A DNA stretch of 64,000 nucleotides, from contig LUUF01000050.1 in the NCBI GenBank assembly GCA_001644045.1, positions 124,001-188,000 of the forward strand, written 5' to 3'. The notes beneath the pieces were generated by a model. That model was given only the letters and a program-made list of their open reading frames with translations, was not told the DNA's origin and made no database searches. Positions 18,852 to 27,735 of the stretch are shown here, in pieces. Within the stretch, counting starts at the first letter, position 1. Every line of letters begins with the position of its first letter. A program made the position numbers and the translations under genes. The stretch is from Methylomonas methanica (GTDB taxonomy: Bacteria > Pseudomonadota > Gammaproteobacteria > Methylococcales > Methylomonadaceae).

Positions 18852-19609
18852 GAGCTAGGATTGTCGCAGTCCTTAACCAGAAAGGCGGGGTCGGAAAAAC
18901 CACAACGTCGGTAAATTTGACTCATGCCCTAGCTAAACTGGGTAAAAAAATTACGGTGATAGATTTCGATCCGCAGAGCCATTTGACTGTTTCGTTAGGC
19001 GTGGTTGATCCGCAAAAAGGTGGGATTGACGAGGTGTTGTTGGAAGGACGCAATCTGGCGAAGCAATTAATCCCGGTACGGGAAAATCTCAACTTGGTGA
19101 TCGCCGGCCCCCGCTTACAGGAAATCGAACAATTAGTGGATGGCGGTGCCAGACGCGGCGATCTGCTTCGCAAAGCCTTGCATGAGGGCAATCGCGATGA
19201 AGATTTTATCTTTATAGATTGTCCTCCTTCTTCCGGGGTATTGGTAGCCAATGCCTTGTTTGCCGCCGATGAAATATTGGTGCCGATGACCAGTGATTAT
19301 TTGGCTCTACAGGGTCTGTCGCATTTGATGGGAACGATCAAAAAGTTTGAAAGCGCCTTGAAAAAGTCCTATAAATTTTCTCTGGTCATGTCTCGATATA
19401 TACCGACCAGGCGCATGTCAAAAGACGTGTTGAGTGTTATACAGAAATACTTCCCAGGCCAAATTTTGGCTACGACAATTCGGGAAACAGCTTTACTTGC
19501 CGAATGCCCTAGTTTCGGTAAAACCATTTTTGAGTATCGCCCCGGGTGTCGTTCCGCAAGAGATTTTACGGCACTTGCTAAAGACTTTTTGGAAGGGAGG
19601 ATGATGTAA
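18848..19609 (+). CDS. ParA-family ATPase of the chemosensory cluster
   Basis: MinD/ParA ATPase of 253 residues with the deviant Walker A K-G-G-V-G-K-T-T, V-I-D-F-D-P-Q-S and D-C-P-P-S-S. In other gammaproteobacteria, ParA homologues encoded in che clusters (ParC/PpfA type) place chemosensory arrays at the pole or along the cell. No ParB or centromere sequence lies nearby, so plasmid or chromosome partition is unlikely. The start overlaps cheW by four bases and the stop overlaps the STAS gene by one (TAATG), with GGAGG in between. Confidence 0.88.
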   Translation: MRARIVAVLNQKGGVGKTTTSVNLTHALAKLGKKITVIDFDPQSHLTVSLGVVDPQKGGIDEVLLEGRNLAKQLIPVRENLNLVIAGPRLQEIEQLVDGGARRGDLLRKALHEGNRDEDFIFIDCPPSSGVLVANALFAADEILVPMTSDYLALQGLSHLMGTIKKFESALKKSYKFSLVMSRYIPTRRMSKDVLSVIQKYFPGQILATTIRETALLAECPSFGKTIFEYRPGCRSARDFTALAKDFLEGRMM

Positions 19610-20118
19610 TGGCGGAACAAGATGAAGATAGTTTGATCGGTTACGACCCTCTGGCTTGGATGCATCGATCGGATTTCAATCAAGACTCACAAAAAACCGA
19701 AGTTGGCGAATCGGAAGCGGATAGCTCAATAAAATTTGTGAGCTCGACAGAAGAAGCATCAAACCTTGAGATGGACTTGGATCAAGCGCCGGACGACGTC
19801 TCTGAGCTATCCTCGTCCGAAGGCGAGGGAGCGGTTTTGGTGTTGGAGCCGGTACAGAATATTCAGAATGTAGCTATTCTCCACCAACGCCTGACGCAGA
19901 TGCTCGGTAATTTTGATGTTATTGATATAGATGCCTCTAACGTGACAATGATAGATACCGCGACCTTGCAACTGTTATTGATATTAAAGCAAACGGCAAT
20001 TGGCTTACAGAAATCCATATCTATCGATTTCCCTTCCGATAAATTTATTGCCGCAGCAGAGTTGTTGGGAATTGCCGAAATGCTGGAAGTCGATCAGGCT
20101 GCGTCCGGCTTTTTTTGA
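19609..20118 (+). CDS. STAS-domain protein of the chemosensory cluster (long form)
   Basis: Protein of 169 residues. The first 80 are acidic and probably disordered. The rest is a STAS fold like SpoIIAA, with I-D-A-S-N-V-T-M-I-D-T-A-T-L-Q-L-L, where the Thr stands at the site phosphorylated in anti-sigma antagonists. It starts one base inside the parA stop. STAS proteins recur in Che2-type clusters but their role is poorly known. A phosphorylated scaffold or an adaptor for ParA or receptors are possible functions. No serine kinase is encoded nearby. Confidence 0.8.
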   Translation: MAEQDEDSLIGYDPLAWMHRSDFNQDSQKTEVGESEADSSIKFVSSTEEASNLEMDLDQAPDDVSELSSSEGEGAVLVLEPVQNIQNVAILHQRLTQMLGNFDVIDIDASNVTMIDTATLQLLLILKQTAIGLQKSISIDFPSDKFIAAAELLGIAEMLEVDQAASGFF

Positions 20119-20144
20119 TGGGGCGACTACCCTAGTAAATAATA

Positions 20145-20981
20145 ATGAAAGAAAAAGCACGCGAGTTTGAATATACCCAAGCGGATTTTGACGTTCTAAG
20201 GAAAATATCCAACCAATATTCCGGGATCTTGGTACCGGACGACAAATTCGATATGTTTTATTCGAGATTATCGAAACGGGTTCGTATGTTGGGGTTTACC
20301 AGTTTCAAACAGTATTGCCACTATTTGAAAAATAACCCGGATAGTGAATTTACCGAATTTATAAATGCCGTTACCACCAATCTCACTTCGTTCTTTCGCG
20401 AAAACCATCATTTTGAATATTTAAGCAAGACAGTTGTGCCTGGTTTGCTTAAAAAAAACGCTGCCCATAAAAAAATTAAGGTTTGGTCCGCCGGTTGCTC
20501 AACGGGCGAAGAGCCTTATTCTTTGGCTATGACCTTGAAGGAAAGCGTCCCAGCCGATTGGTCTATAAATATTCTTGCCACCGATCTTGATACGAATGTC
20601 TTGGCCACTGCCGCGGCAGGCGTTTATCCGGCTGATCGCGTGACAGGAATAGCCGAGCAGCGTCTCAAACGCTGGTTTCAAAAAGGTATGGGCGCACAAG
20701 CGAACAAGGTGCGAGTTAAGCCTGAGTTGAAAGAATTAATAGAATTTAAACAATTGAATTTGATGCAGGAATGGCCTTTAAAGGGCTATTTTGATTTTAT
20801 TTTTTGCCGAAACGTCTTGATCTATTTTGATCGGGAAACCAAGGCAATGTTAGCGAATCGTTACTGTAGTTTATTGGAGGAGGGCTCGCATCTATTCATT
20901 GGGCATTCCGAATCTTTGCACCAGCTCAATACCGGATTCAGTTTGATAGGCAACACCATCTATAGGAAATCGACTAAGTGA
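20145..20981 (+). CDS. cheR: Chemotaxis protein methyltransferase CheR
   Basis: SAM-dependent methyltransferase of 278 residues that methylates glutamates on receptors. The helical N-terminal domain has T-N-L-T-S-F-F-R-E. The SAM-binding V-W-S-A-G-C-S-T-G-E-E-P-Y-S and the family motif F-D-F-I-F-C-R-N-V-L-I-Y-F-D are intact. The gene is followed by cheD in a GTGA overlap. The receptor at 15954 ends with a CheR-type tether sequence, so this CheR probably docks there. Confidence 0.97.
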   Translation: MKEKAREFEYTQADFDVLRKISNQYSGILVPDDKFDMFYSRLSKRVRMLGFTSFKQYCHYLKNNPDSEFTEFINAVTTNLTSFFRENHHFEYLSKTVVPGLLKKNAAHKKIKVWSAGCSTGEEPYSLAMTLKESVPADWSINILATDLDTNVLATAAAGVYPADRVTGIAEQRLKRWFQKGMGAQANKVRVKPELKELIEFKQLNLMQEWPLKGYFDFIFCRNVLIYFDRETKAMLANRYCSLLEEGSHLFIGHSESLHQLNTGFSLIGNTIYRKSTK

Positions 20982-21616
20982 GTCATATACGACATGTCGA
21001 AAAAGCGCTTATCCCGGGCTTTGAAAACGTCAACCGCTATTGGGATCAAGAAAATCAGATAGTGGCGGCAAAATTGATGCCCGGTGACTACTACGTCACC
21101 AAACAGGATGAAATGATTACCACCGTGCTGGGTTCTTGCGTGGCTGCATGTATACGGGATGTGGTCACCGGCGTGGGCGGCATGAATCATTTCATGTTGC
21201 CGGAGACCAGTAAAAGTCGTTTGAACGACAGAGACGAAGCGGTGGTTGGCAATGCCTCGCGTTACGGCAATTATGCGATGGAACATTTGATTAACTCTAT
21301 TTTGCAAAATGGCGGTAAGCGTAAGAATTTGGAAGTTAAATTGTTCGGCGGCGGTAAAATCATTGCTACCTTGGGTGATGTCGGAGCCAGAAACATTCAA
21401 TTTGTTTTGGATTATGTGGACACCGAAGCGCTGAATCTGGTGTCACAGGATTTGGGCGATATTTATCCGCGCAAGGTGAATTTCTTTCCGCAAACCGGAC
21501 GGGTCAGAATGAAAAAGATTAAAGACCTGCATAATCAAACTATCTTCATGCGCGAGAAACAATATAGTTCGAGTATTAAGGATGCACCGGTTGAAGGTAG
21601 CGTAGAGCTATTTTAG
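20978..21616 (+). CDS. cheD: Chemoreceptor glutamine deamidase CheD
   Basis: CheD of 212 residues, which deamidates receptor glutamines. The catalytic Cys and His are in T-V-L-G-S-C-V-A-A-C and G-G-M-N-H-F-M-L-P. F-G-G-G-K-I and N-I-Q-F-V-L-D-Y are also family features. It starts with GTG overlapping the cheR stop and lies nine bases before cheB. The C-terminus reads E-G-S-V-E-L-F; two other proteins in this region end in nearly the same acidic L-F tail. No CheC, the usual partner in Bacillus, is present. Confidence 0.95.
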   Translation: MSHIRHVEKALIPGFENVNRYWDQENQIVAAKLMPGDYYVTKQDEMITTVLGSCVAACIRDVVTGVGGMNHFMLPETSKSRLNDRDEAVVGNASRYGNYAMEHLINSILQNGGKRKNLEVKLFGGGKIIATLGDVGARNIQFVLDYVDTEALNLVSQDLGDIYPRKVNFFPQTGRVRMKKIKDLHNQTIFMREKQYSSSIKDAPVEGSVELF

Positions 21617-21625
21617 GAAACCAGG

Positions 21626-22687
21626 ATGACAAAAATTAAGTTATTAATTGTTGATGACTCGGCATTGATTCGGCAAATGCTGACCCAGATTTTCAATGAG
21701 GCAGGCGATATTGAAGTAGTCGGTACGGCAAGCGATCCGATTATTGCCCGGGAGAAAATTAAGGCATTGAATCCGGATGTATTGACACTCGATGTCGAAA
21801 TGCCGCGTATGGACGGGCTTACTTTTTTACGCAATTTGATGCGCTTGCGGCCGATGCCGGTGGTTATGATTTCAACGCTTACCGAGAAAGGCGCCGAAGT
21901 GACGCTGGACGCATTGGCTCTCGGCGCGGTTGATTTTGTGGCAAAGCCAAAGGTCGATGTCTCGCATGGTTTGCGAGCCTATGCCGATGAGATTGTCGGC
22001 AAAATCAGGATGGCCGCTCAGGCAAAAGTTAAAGCATTGGAAACTAATCGGGCTAACGTCGCTGCTGTTAGTTCGGTGAATGAGAACGCGAATAGTGGAA
22101 TGAAAAGACATTTCAAAACGACTCATAAAATTGTGGCTTTGGGCTCTTCAACAGGCGGCACGGAAGCGGTCAAGCAAGTGGTAAAAAATCTGCCTAGAAC
22201 GGCTCCGGCGATTGTAATTTCGCAACATTTGCCGCTCGCCTTCAGCGCATCGTTTGCCAAGCATGTGGACGAGGCGTCCGAGATGACCGCTTGTGTGGCG
22301 AGCGATGGCCAGCTGATATTGCCCGGACATGTTTATATAGCGCCAGGCGATCAACATCTCATGGTTGTGAGAGATGGAGCGCGCTACGCTTGCCGTCTTG
22401 ACGATGGCCCACCTGTAAATCGGCATAAACCTTCCGTGGATGTCCTGTTCCGATCTGTCGCCGAGAACGTCGGCAGCAATGCCATCGGCGTGATGCTGAC
22501 CGGGATGGGGGCGGATGGTGCAAGAGCCATGCTGGAGATGCGCGAGGCCGGGGCTACTAACATAGTGCAGGACGAAGCGTCCAGTGTAGTCTGGGGTATG
22601 CCCGGCGAAGCCTATAAGATGGGGGCCGCGCATCATGTGTTATCCTTGGAGAAGATAGCCGAAAAAATCCTGGCCCTGGTGGATTGA
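21626..22687 (+). CDS. cheB: Protein-glutamate methylesterase CheB
   Basis: Receiver plus methylesterase, 353 residues. The receiver has [18 protein letters not shown] and A-K-P-K. After a linker the esterase domain has the catalytic serine in [12 protein letters not shown], the histidine in S-Q-H-L-P and the aspartate in T-G-M-G-A-D-G-A. It removes receptor methyl groups when phosphorylated by CheA and so balances CheR. Both catalytic halves look intact. Confidence 0.97.
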   Translation: MTKIKLLIVDDSALIRQMLTQIFNEAGDIEVVGTASDPIIAREKIKALNPDVLTLDVEMPRMDGLTFLRNLMRLRPMPVVMISTLTEKGAEVTLDALALGAVDFVAKPKVDVSHGLRAYADEIVGKIRMAAQAKVKALETNRANVAAVSSVNENANSGMKRHFKTTHKIVALGSSTGGTEAVKQVVKNLPRTAPAIVISQHLPLAFSASFAKHVDEASEMTACVASDGQLILPGHVYIAPGDQHLMVVRDGARYACRLDDGPPVNRHKPSVDVLFRSVAENVGSNAIGVMLTGMGADGARAMLEMREAGATNIVQDEASSVVWGMPGEAYKMGAAHHVLSLEKIAEKILALVD

Positions 22688-22691
22688 ATTT

Positions 22692-23894
22692 ATGTTGCAG
22701 TTCCTCAAAAATAACGCCCTACTTGTGTTATTGACGTTGGTCGTTTTGTTCTTGCCGTTGATTTTCCCCAGTGCCATGGTTTATTGGTCAGCGACGCCAG
22801 TTGTGACGATACTGTGGATGGTTAAAACATTTCGCGCTCAACGGGCGGCAGTATCTGCCACGGTAAATCACAACGAGCAAAGCGAAGCCGAGCTGGCGCG
22901 CGCCATCGATGGTTATTTATTACATTTGCATGATTGTATTGATCAAGAAGCGTCCTATTTTCGCGCAGAGTTGGAGCAGCTGAAGTCCATGCTCGCGGAT
23001 GCGGTTAATACGATGTCGAACAGTTTCAATAGTTTGGTTGGTTTGACATCCGGACAGTCGTCGATAGTCTGCTCCTTGGTGACCGATTTGGAAGGCACCA
23101 CCGACAAGGGGCGTAAGAGTCTTAATTTCTCTAGTTTCGCGCAGGAAACTGATCATGTCCTGCAGTTTTTTATCGATCATATTCTGCAAATCAGTAAGCA
23201 AAGCATGGAAATGGTTGGTGTAATTAGCGATGTGGGTGGGCATATGGCTCACGTCGAAAAACTGTTGGGCGATGTGCAAAAGATCGCCGATCAAACCAAT
23301 TTGTTGGCGCTGAACGCCGCTATAGAAGCGGCCAGGGCAGGTGAAGCCGGCCGAGGTTTCGCGGTGGTCGCAGGAGAGGTGCGGAATCTATCGAAAAACT
23401 CCGACAAGTTCAGCGAAGAAATTAAGCTGGTGGTAAAAGCCTCCAAGGATAATATCCGCGAAGCGCAAACCATGATTGAAATCATGGCCTCCAAAGACAT
23501 GAATGTAGCGATTAGTTCCAAGGCCAGTATCGACAAGATGATGGAAGATATTGCCGTGATTAATGCCAATATTACCAGCAACGTTGGCGAGATTTCGCAA
23601 TTGACCAACAAAATCGAGGCCAGTGTGGGCAACGCAGTGAGAGGCTTGCAATTTGAAGATATGGCTCGGCAATTGATCGAATATTTGCAATTCAATTTAC
23701 AGCATTTCGATTCGCTCTCCGACGAAGTAAGTATAGGTTTGGGGGCATTTAAAACCGGGCGAGACTCAAGTTGGCGCGAACAATTGTTGCAAGGCACCGA
23801 TCGCTTGAAAAGCATGAAACAGCAGTGGCAAGTCAGAAAGTCGAATATCGTTTCGCAGTCTTCCATGGAGGAAGGCGATGTGGATCTGTTTTAA
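22692..23894 (+). CDS. Membrane MCP-like protein with CheZ-like motif
   Basis: Protein of 400 residues with two N-terminal membrane helices (about 8-25 and 28-45) and no sensor domain. It continues as coiled coil with a receptor-type hairpin tip [18 protein letters not shown] (201-218). Instead of a long C-terminal methylation helix it has [11 protein letters not shown] (F321, D323, Q327), matching the F-x-D-x-x-x-Q of the CheZ active site. It ends in E-E-G-D-V-D-L-F. A receptor-like anchor that brings a CheY-P phosphatase to the array is my inference; it could also be a structural receptor analogue. Confidence 0.75.
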   Translation: MLQFLKNNALLVLLTLVVLFLPLIFPSAMVYWSATPVVTILWMVKTFRAQRAAVSATVNHNEQSEAELARAIDGYLLHLHDCIDQEASYFRAELEQLKSMLADAVNTMSNSFNSLVGLTSGQSSIVCSLVTDLEGTTDKGRKSLNFSSFAQETDHVLQFFIDHILQISKQSMEMVGVISDVGGHMAHVEKLLGDVQKIADQTNLLALNAAIEAARAGEAGRGFAVVAGEVRNLSKNSDKFSEEIKLVVKASKDNIREAQTMIEIMASKDMNVAISSKASIDKMMEDIAVINANITSNVGEISQLTNKIEASVGNAVRGLQFEDMARQLIEYLQFNLQHFDSLSDEVSIGLGAFKTGRDSSWREQLLQGTDRLKSMKQQWQVRKSNIVSQSSMEEGDVDLF

Positions 23895-23936
23895 TAAAAG
23901 GTAGGATTGATATGATAAATCTTGAGGGTAATGGAC

Positions 23937-24236
23937 ATGGGCATTGAGGCAAAAGTGGATGCAGGGGTACTGTCCATTAGAATAAGTGGCCGGTTTGACT
24001 TTGGTGTGCATAATGAATTTCGCGAAGCGACCAAGCTCGCCGACAGCGGCGTAAAGCTGATAGAAGTCGATTTGAACGGCACGGATTATTTAGACAGCTC
24101 CGCCCTGGGGATGCTATTGGTGCTGCGAGACAAAATGGCTGGCGATAAGTCGGCAATACGTATTAAAAATTCGCGTACCGAAGTAAAAAAAATTTTGGAA
24201 ATCGCTAATTTTGATAAATTGTTTACACTGTCCTGA
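23937..24236 (+). CDS. STAS-domain protein (short form)
   Basis: Single STAS domain of 99 residues (anti-sigma antagonist type). The phospho-site region Y-L-D-S-S-A-L-G-M-L-L is canonical. I choose ATG 23937 because GAGGG at 23924-23928 lies eight bases upstream; ATG 23931 would be too close to it. It is the last gene of the chemosensory cluster, 42 bp after the MCP-like gene. It is a second, shorter STAS protein beside the one at 19609, so the pair may act in one switch. A GHKL kinase partner is not visible here. Confidence 0.82.
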   Translation: MGIEAKVDAGVLSIRISGRFDFGVHNEFREATKLADSGVKLIEVDLNGTDYLDSSALGMLLVLRDKMAGDKSAIRIKNSRTEVKKILEIANFDKLFTLS

Positions 24237-24309
24237 ACAATCCCGCTTTTTTTAAATTACCTAATGGCGCAATTGAACCGACATCGGGTTGCGTAGCCGC
24301 CAAAACTCC

Positions 24310-25413
24310 ATGAACCAACAGACTGATTTTTCCAGTTCCGATTTCATTAGAAATTTTTTCCAGCGATTTCTGCCCAATTCCCAAGTCGTTTCCCTAGCCA
24401 TAGTTCTGCTGGGCGGCTTTTTATTGATTTATGGCTTGCTGGATTTACTGATGCCGGTTTTTGTGGCCATCGTATTGGCGTATCTACTGGAAGGGCTGGT
24501 GGTTAAAGCCGAGCAACGCCAGCTGGGTCGCTTGATTTCGGTGCATCTGGTGTTCTTTGCATTTATGGCTGTGCTGGGTTTTGTGTTGTTTGTATTGGTG
24601 CCGATCGTGTCCGAGCAAACCGTGCAATTGGTGCAACACATACCGGAGATTGTCTCCAGCACCCAAGCAGAAATCATGCGCTTCCCGGAGCGTCATCCCG
24701 AGCTAATCTCGGAAGCCCGGATTCGCGAGATCATGTTTTCCATTCAGCAAGATTTGCTTAAGTATGGTCAGGATTTGATCTCCGGCTCCGCCCAATCGTT
24801 TGTGGGCTTGGTAGCGGTGATCATTTATCTGTTTTTGGTGCCGTTGATGGTATTTTTTTTCCTGAAGGATAAACAGGTTTTATTGGGTTGGTTTGTGCAG
24901 TTTCTGCCGAAGGATACCAGCCTTAGTTTGCGAGTGTGGCATGAGGTCGATCGGCAAATAGCCAATTACGTCAGAGGCAAATTTCTCGAAGTGTTTATTC
25001 TTTGGGCTGTCAGTTACATAGTCTTTTGGCTGCTGGGTTTGAATTACGCGATGTTGCTTGCGGTACTGATGGGCTTGTCCGTCGTAATTCCCTATGTCGG
25101 CGCGACATTGGTGACTTTCCCTGTGTTGGCTGTGGCCTACGTGCAGTGGGGAGTCGGCGGCAGCGATCACTTTATGTACGTGTTTATCGCCTATTCGGTG
25201 ATTCAGGCTCTGGATGGGGTGATCTTGGTGCCGCTGCTGTTTTCCGAGGCGGTAAATTTGCATCCCATCGCGATCATCGTGGCCATCCTGTTTTTTGGCG
25301 GCCTGTGGGGGTTTTGGGGAGTGTTTTTTGCTATCCCCTTGGCCACGCTGGTTAAAGCGGTGTTAATGGCGTGGCCAAAGGCTGACATCAATCGAGCATT
25401 AATTGAGCATTAA
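24310..25413 (+). CDS. AI-2E family transporter (PerM type)
   Basis: Inner-membrane permease of 367 residues with the layout of the AI-2E/PerM family: two paired helices near the N-terminus, a middle region (V-Q-H-I-P-E-I-V and following), then five or six helices including V-V-I-P-Y-V-G-A and the C-terminal G-G-L-W-G-F-W-G-V-F-F-A-I-P-L-A family motif. The natural substrate is unknown for most members, including this one. ATG 24310 is preferred to the TTG at 24289. The last codons lie within an 11-bp tandem repeat. Confidence 0.88.
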   Translation: MNQQTDFSSSDFIRNFFQRFLPNSQVVSLAIVLLGGFLLIYGLLDLLMPVFVAIVLAYLLEGLVVKAEQRQLGRLISVHLVFFAFMAVLGFVLFVLVPIVSEQTVQLVQHIPEIVSSTQAEIMRFPERHPELISEARIREIMFSIQQDLLKYGQDLISGSAQSFVGLVAVIIYLFLVPLMVFFFLKDKQVLLGWFVQFLPKDTSLSLRVWHEVDRQIANYVRGKFLEVFILWAVSYIVFWLLGLNYAMLLAVLMGLSVVIPYVGATLVTFPVLAVAYVQWGVGGSDHFMYVFIAYSVIQALDGVILVPLLFSEAVNLHPIAIIVAILFFGGLWGFWGVFFAIPLATLVKAVLMAWPKADINRALIEH

Positions 25414-25423
25414 TTGAGCATTA
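25394..25423. repeat. 11-bp tandem repeat at the permease C-terminus
   Basis: GAGCATTAATT occurs at 25394-25404 and 25405-25415, followed by a partial third copy to 25423. The stop codon of the permease (25411-25413) lies in the second copy, so a change in copy number could alter the last residues of the protein. Confidence 0.75.
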
Positions 25424-25434
25424 GCGTAATTGCT

Positions 25435-26847
25435 TTATAAATTGTCGGAGGCAAAATCCGCCAAGCGCGAACGCTCGCCACGGCGCAGTGTAATATGGGC
25501 GCTGTTCGGCCAAGACTTGAAGCGATCGACCACATAGGTTAAACCGGAGCTGGTGGCGGTTAGATACGGCGTATCGATTTGCGCCAAGTTGCCGATGCAG
25601 ATGATTTTTGTACCCGGTCCGGCACGGGTAATCAAAGTCTTCATCTGTTTAGGCGTCAGATTCTGCGCCTCGTCGATAATCAGATAGCGGTTTAGAAAAG
25701 TCCGGCCGCGCATAAAGTTCAGCGAACGAATTTTTACTCGGTTCATCATTACGTTTTGCGACGCGCCTTGTTCCCATTCTGTCGTGCCGGAGCGGCTGCC
25801 CAGCAATTCCAGGTTGTCCATCAACGCCCCCATCCATGGCGCCATTTTTTCTTCTTCCGTGCCGGGTAGAAAACCAATGTCTTCGCCAACCGGCATGGTC
25901 TCCCGCGTCATGATGATTTCCAGATAAAGTTTGCTTTCCAGCGTCAACGACAGGCCGGCCGCCAGTGCCAGCAAAGTTTTGCCGGTGCCCGCCGAGCCTA
26001 TCAACGTGACGAAATCCACATTCGGGTCGAGCAAGGCATTCAACGCAAAGTTTTGCTCACGGTTTTTGGCGGAAATACCCCAAATGCTATTGTGCTTGGT
26101 ACGGTAGTCGCGGGCCAACTGCAGTACCGCCGTTTCACCTTCGCGGCTTTTCACGATGGCTTCGAAATTGTCTTCGCCTTCCATGTACAAATATTGATTC
26201 GGATACCATTCGGCCACCAGTGGGCCGTTGACACGGTAATAGGTATTATTGTTTTCCTGCCAAGATTCCATCTTGCCGCCGTGCTCTTCCCAGAAGTCGC
26301 TGTCCAGCGCCATCGTGCCGTTGTACAGCAACTCTATGTCTTCGATGGTTTGGTCGTTATGGTAATCCTCGGCATTGATTTGTAGCGCCGCCGCTTTGAT
26401 GCGCATGTTGATGTCTTTGGAGACCAGGATTACATTCACATCCGGGTATTCCTTGCCCAGCGCCAGCACAATACTCAGGATGGAATTATCGGCAATTTGC
26501 CCGGGTAGGTCGGGGGGAAGTAGATGCGACAATTGCCGGGTTTGAAAATACAGACGGCCGTCGAATTCGCGTTCGCCGTTCAGTGAGTGCTCGATACGGG
26601 AAAGCGGTAAGCCGGCATTGATGGTTTGCTGATCGGCATCGCGGATTAATTCGTCTAAAAAACGGCTGACCTGACGGACGTTGCGCGATACGTCGGATAA
26701 GCCTTTTTTGGCATGATCCAGCTCTTCCAACACCACCATCGGAATGAAAACATTGTGCTCTTGGAAGCGAAAGATGGACGTCGGGTCGTGCATCAATACA
26801 TTGGTGTCCAACACGAACAATTTTTTGCCGGCGGATTGAATATTCAT
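25435..26847 (-). CDS. PIN-PhoH family ATPase/ribonuclease
   Basis: Fusion protein of 470 residues: an N-terminal PIN nuclease domain with V-L-D-T-N-V-L-M-H-D-P and later acidic residues, and a C-terminal PhoH ATPase with Walker A G-S-A-G-T-G-K-T-L-L-A and Walker B L-I-I-D-E-A-Q-N-L. The ATG at 26847 has AAGGA just upstream and is preferred to the longer frame from 26883. Family members (PhoH2/YlaK type) are thought to be RNA helicase-nucleases. It is a single-gene unit converging on the permease. Confidence 0.88.
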   Translation of the reverse strand: MNIQSAGKKLFVLDTNVLMHDPTSIFRFQEHNVFIPMVVLEELDHAKKGLSDVSRNVRQVSRFLDELIRDADQQTINAGLPLSRIEHSLNGEREFDGRLYFQTRQLSHLLPPDLPGQIADNSILSIVLALGKEYPDVNVILVSKDINMRIKAAALQINAEDYHNDQTIEDIELLYNGTMALDSDFWEEHGGKMESWQENNNTYYRVNGPLVAEWYPNQYLYMEGEDNFEAIVKSREGETAVLQLARDYRTKHNSIWGISAKNREQNFALNALLDPNVDFVTLIGSAGTGKTLLALAAGLSLTLESKLYLEIIMTRETMPVGEDIGFLPGTEEEKMAPWMGALMDNLELLGSRSGTTEWEQGASQNVMMNRVKIRSLNFMRGRTFLNRYLIIDEAQNLTPKQMKTLITRAGPGTKIICIGNLAQIDTPYLTATSSGLTYVVDRFKSWPNSAHITLRRGERSRLADFASDNL

Positions 26848-27170
26848 ATTTTCCTTATAAAAAGCGTGGAAAGGCGGTTTCAACAGAAACCCGGTGTTGC
26901 GCTGACTGTATTTCTACTCTATCTGCGGAGTTATCGTCAACCGAGCCGTTGCTCAAAGTGTGTCCGACTGGTGCTGCTGCATTGGACATTCAGCGTAATG
27001 CGATTTTTTCGTCAATTTCGGTATTTTTTAAAAATACTTGCCCAAATAATCGAGTACCCTCCAGGTTCTCTATACTTAAGCCGTCGTCATTCGTTTTGTA
27101 TAGTCGGTTACAATAGAACAAATATGTCGCGACAACTCATTTTGTATCGGTATTTTTAGGATAGCTATTT
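26848..27170. other. Divergent intergenic region
   Basis: 323 bp between the PhoH-type gene (minus) and the CheZ-like gene (plus). It has AT-rich tracts and a TACAAT at 27109-27114 that could be a -10 box for the plus-strand gene, without a good -35. I see no small gene, hairpin or repeat. Confidence 0.4.
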
Positions 27171-27710
27171 ATGACATTTTCAGCATCACATCATCCCGAC
27201 TTGGATTGGAGCCAGATTCGAGAAACCATCAAGTTATTGACAGTGTCGGTTGCTCAGGTTGAAGGAAGTATGAAAGCCGGCGACGAATCGGTCAGCGCCT
27301 TGGCCGACTCTTTTACCAATATAGTTGATGACATGAAGAATATTCATGAAATATTAAGCGGTTGGCAGCAGAGTGAAAGTCGCGACAATGCCTTGCAGCA
27401 TTGTGAAGCCACCCAGCATAGGATCAACTCGGCGATAGTGGCGTTTCAGTTTTATGACCGCTTGCAACAGTGCTTGCAACATGTGTCCAACAATCTAAAA
27501 GGTTTGTCGGTCATCATCGATACGCCGCACAGGTTATATAATCCCGCCGAATGGCATAAGTTTCAGGAAAGCATTCGTAGCCAGTACACTATGGAGTCTG
27601 AAAAAGTTATGTTTGACGCCATTCATCAGGGTAAGAGCGTCGATGAAGCACTGGCTATGTTTCAGCAAGCAAATCAGCTCAACGACGAAGATGAAATCGA
27701 ACTGTTTTAA
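27171..27710 (+). CDS. Small helical protein with CheZ-like motif and acidic C-terminal tail
   Basis: Protein of 179 residues, predicted almost entirely helical, without signal peptide or membrane segment. The middle holds I-V-A-F-Q-F-Y-D-R-L-Q-Q-C-L-Q-H-V: F94, D96 and Q100 fit the F-x-D-x-x-x-Q of E. coli CheZ, where the Asp and Gln promote CheY-P hydrolysis. A Pro-containing linker and acidic stretch lead to the C-terminus D-E-I-E-L-F, as CheZ leads to its CheY-binding tail. The start has AGGATA upstream. It lies 3 kb past the che cluster, separated by two unrelated genes. No family name is certain; I propose a remote CheZ. Confidence 0.7.
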   Translation: MTFSASHHPDLDWSQIRETIKLLTVSVAQVEGSMKAGDESVSALADSFTNIVDDMKNIHEILSGWQQSESRDNALQHCEATQHRINSAIVAFQFYDRLQQCLQHVSNNLKGLSVIIDTPHRLYNPAEWHKFQESIRSQYTMESEKVMFDAIHQGKSVDEALAMFQQANQLNDEDEIELF

Positions 27711-27735
27711 TTTTACTTGGCTACTTAAATCGTAA

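Noticed and set aside
18848-19609. ParA-family gene as a plasmid or chromosome partition locus
   Set aside because: No parB or parS-like repeats nearby, and it is translationally coupled to cheW and the STAS gene.
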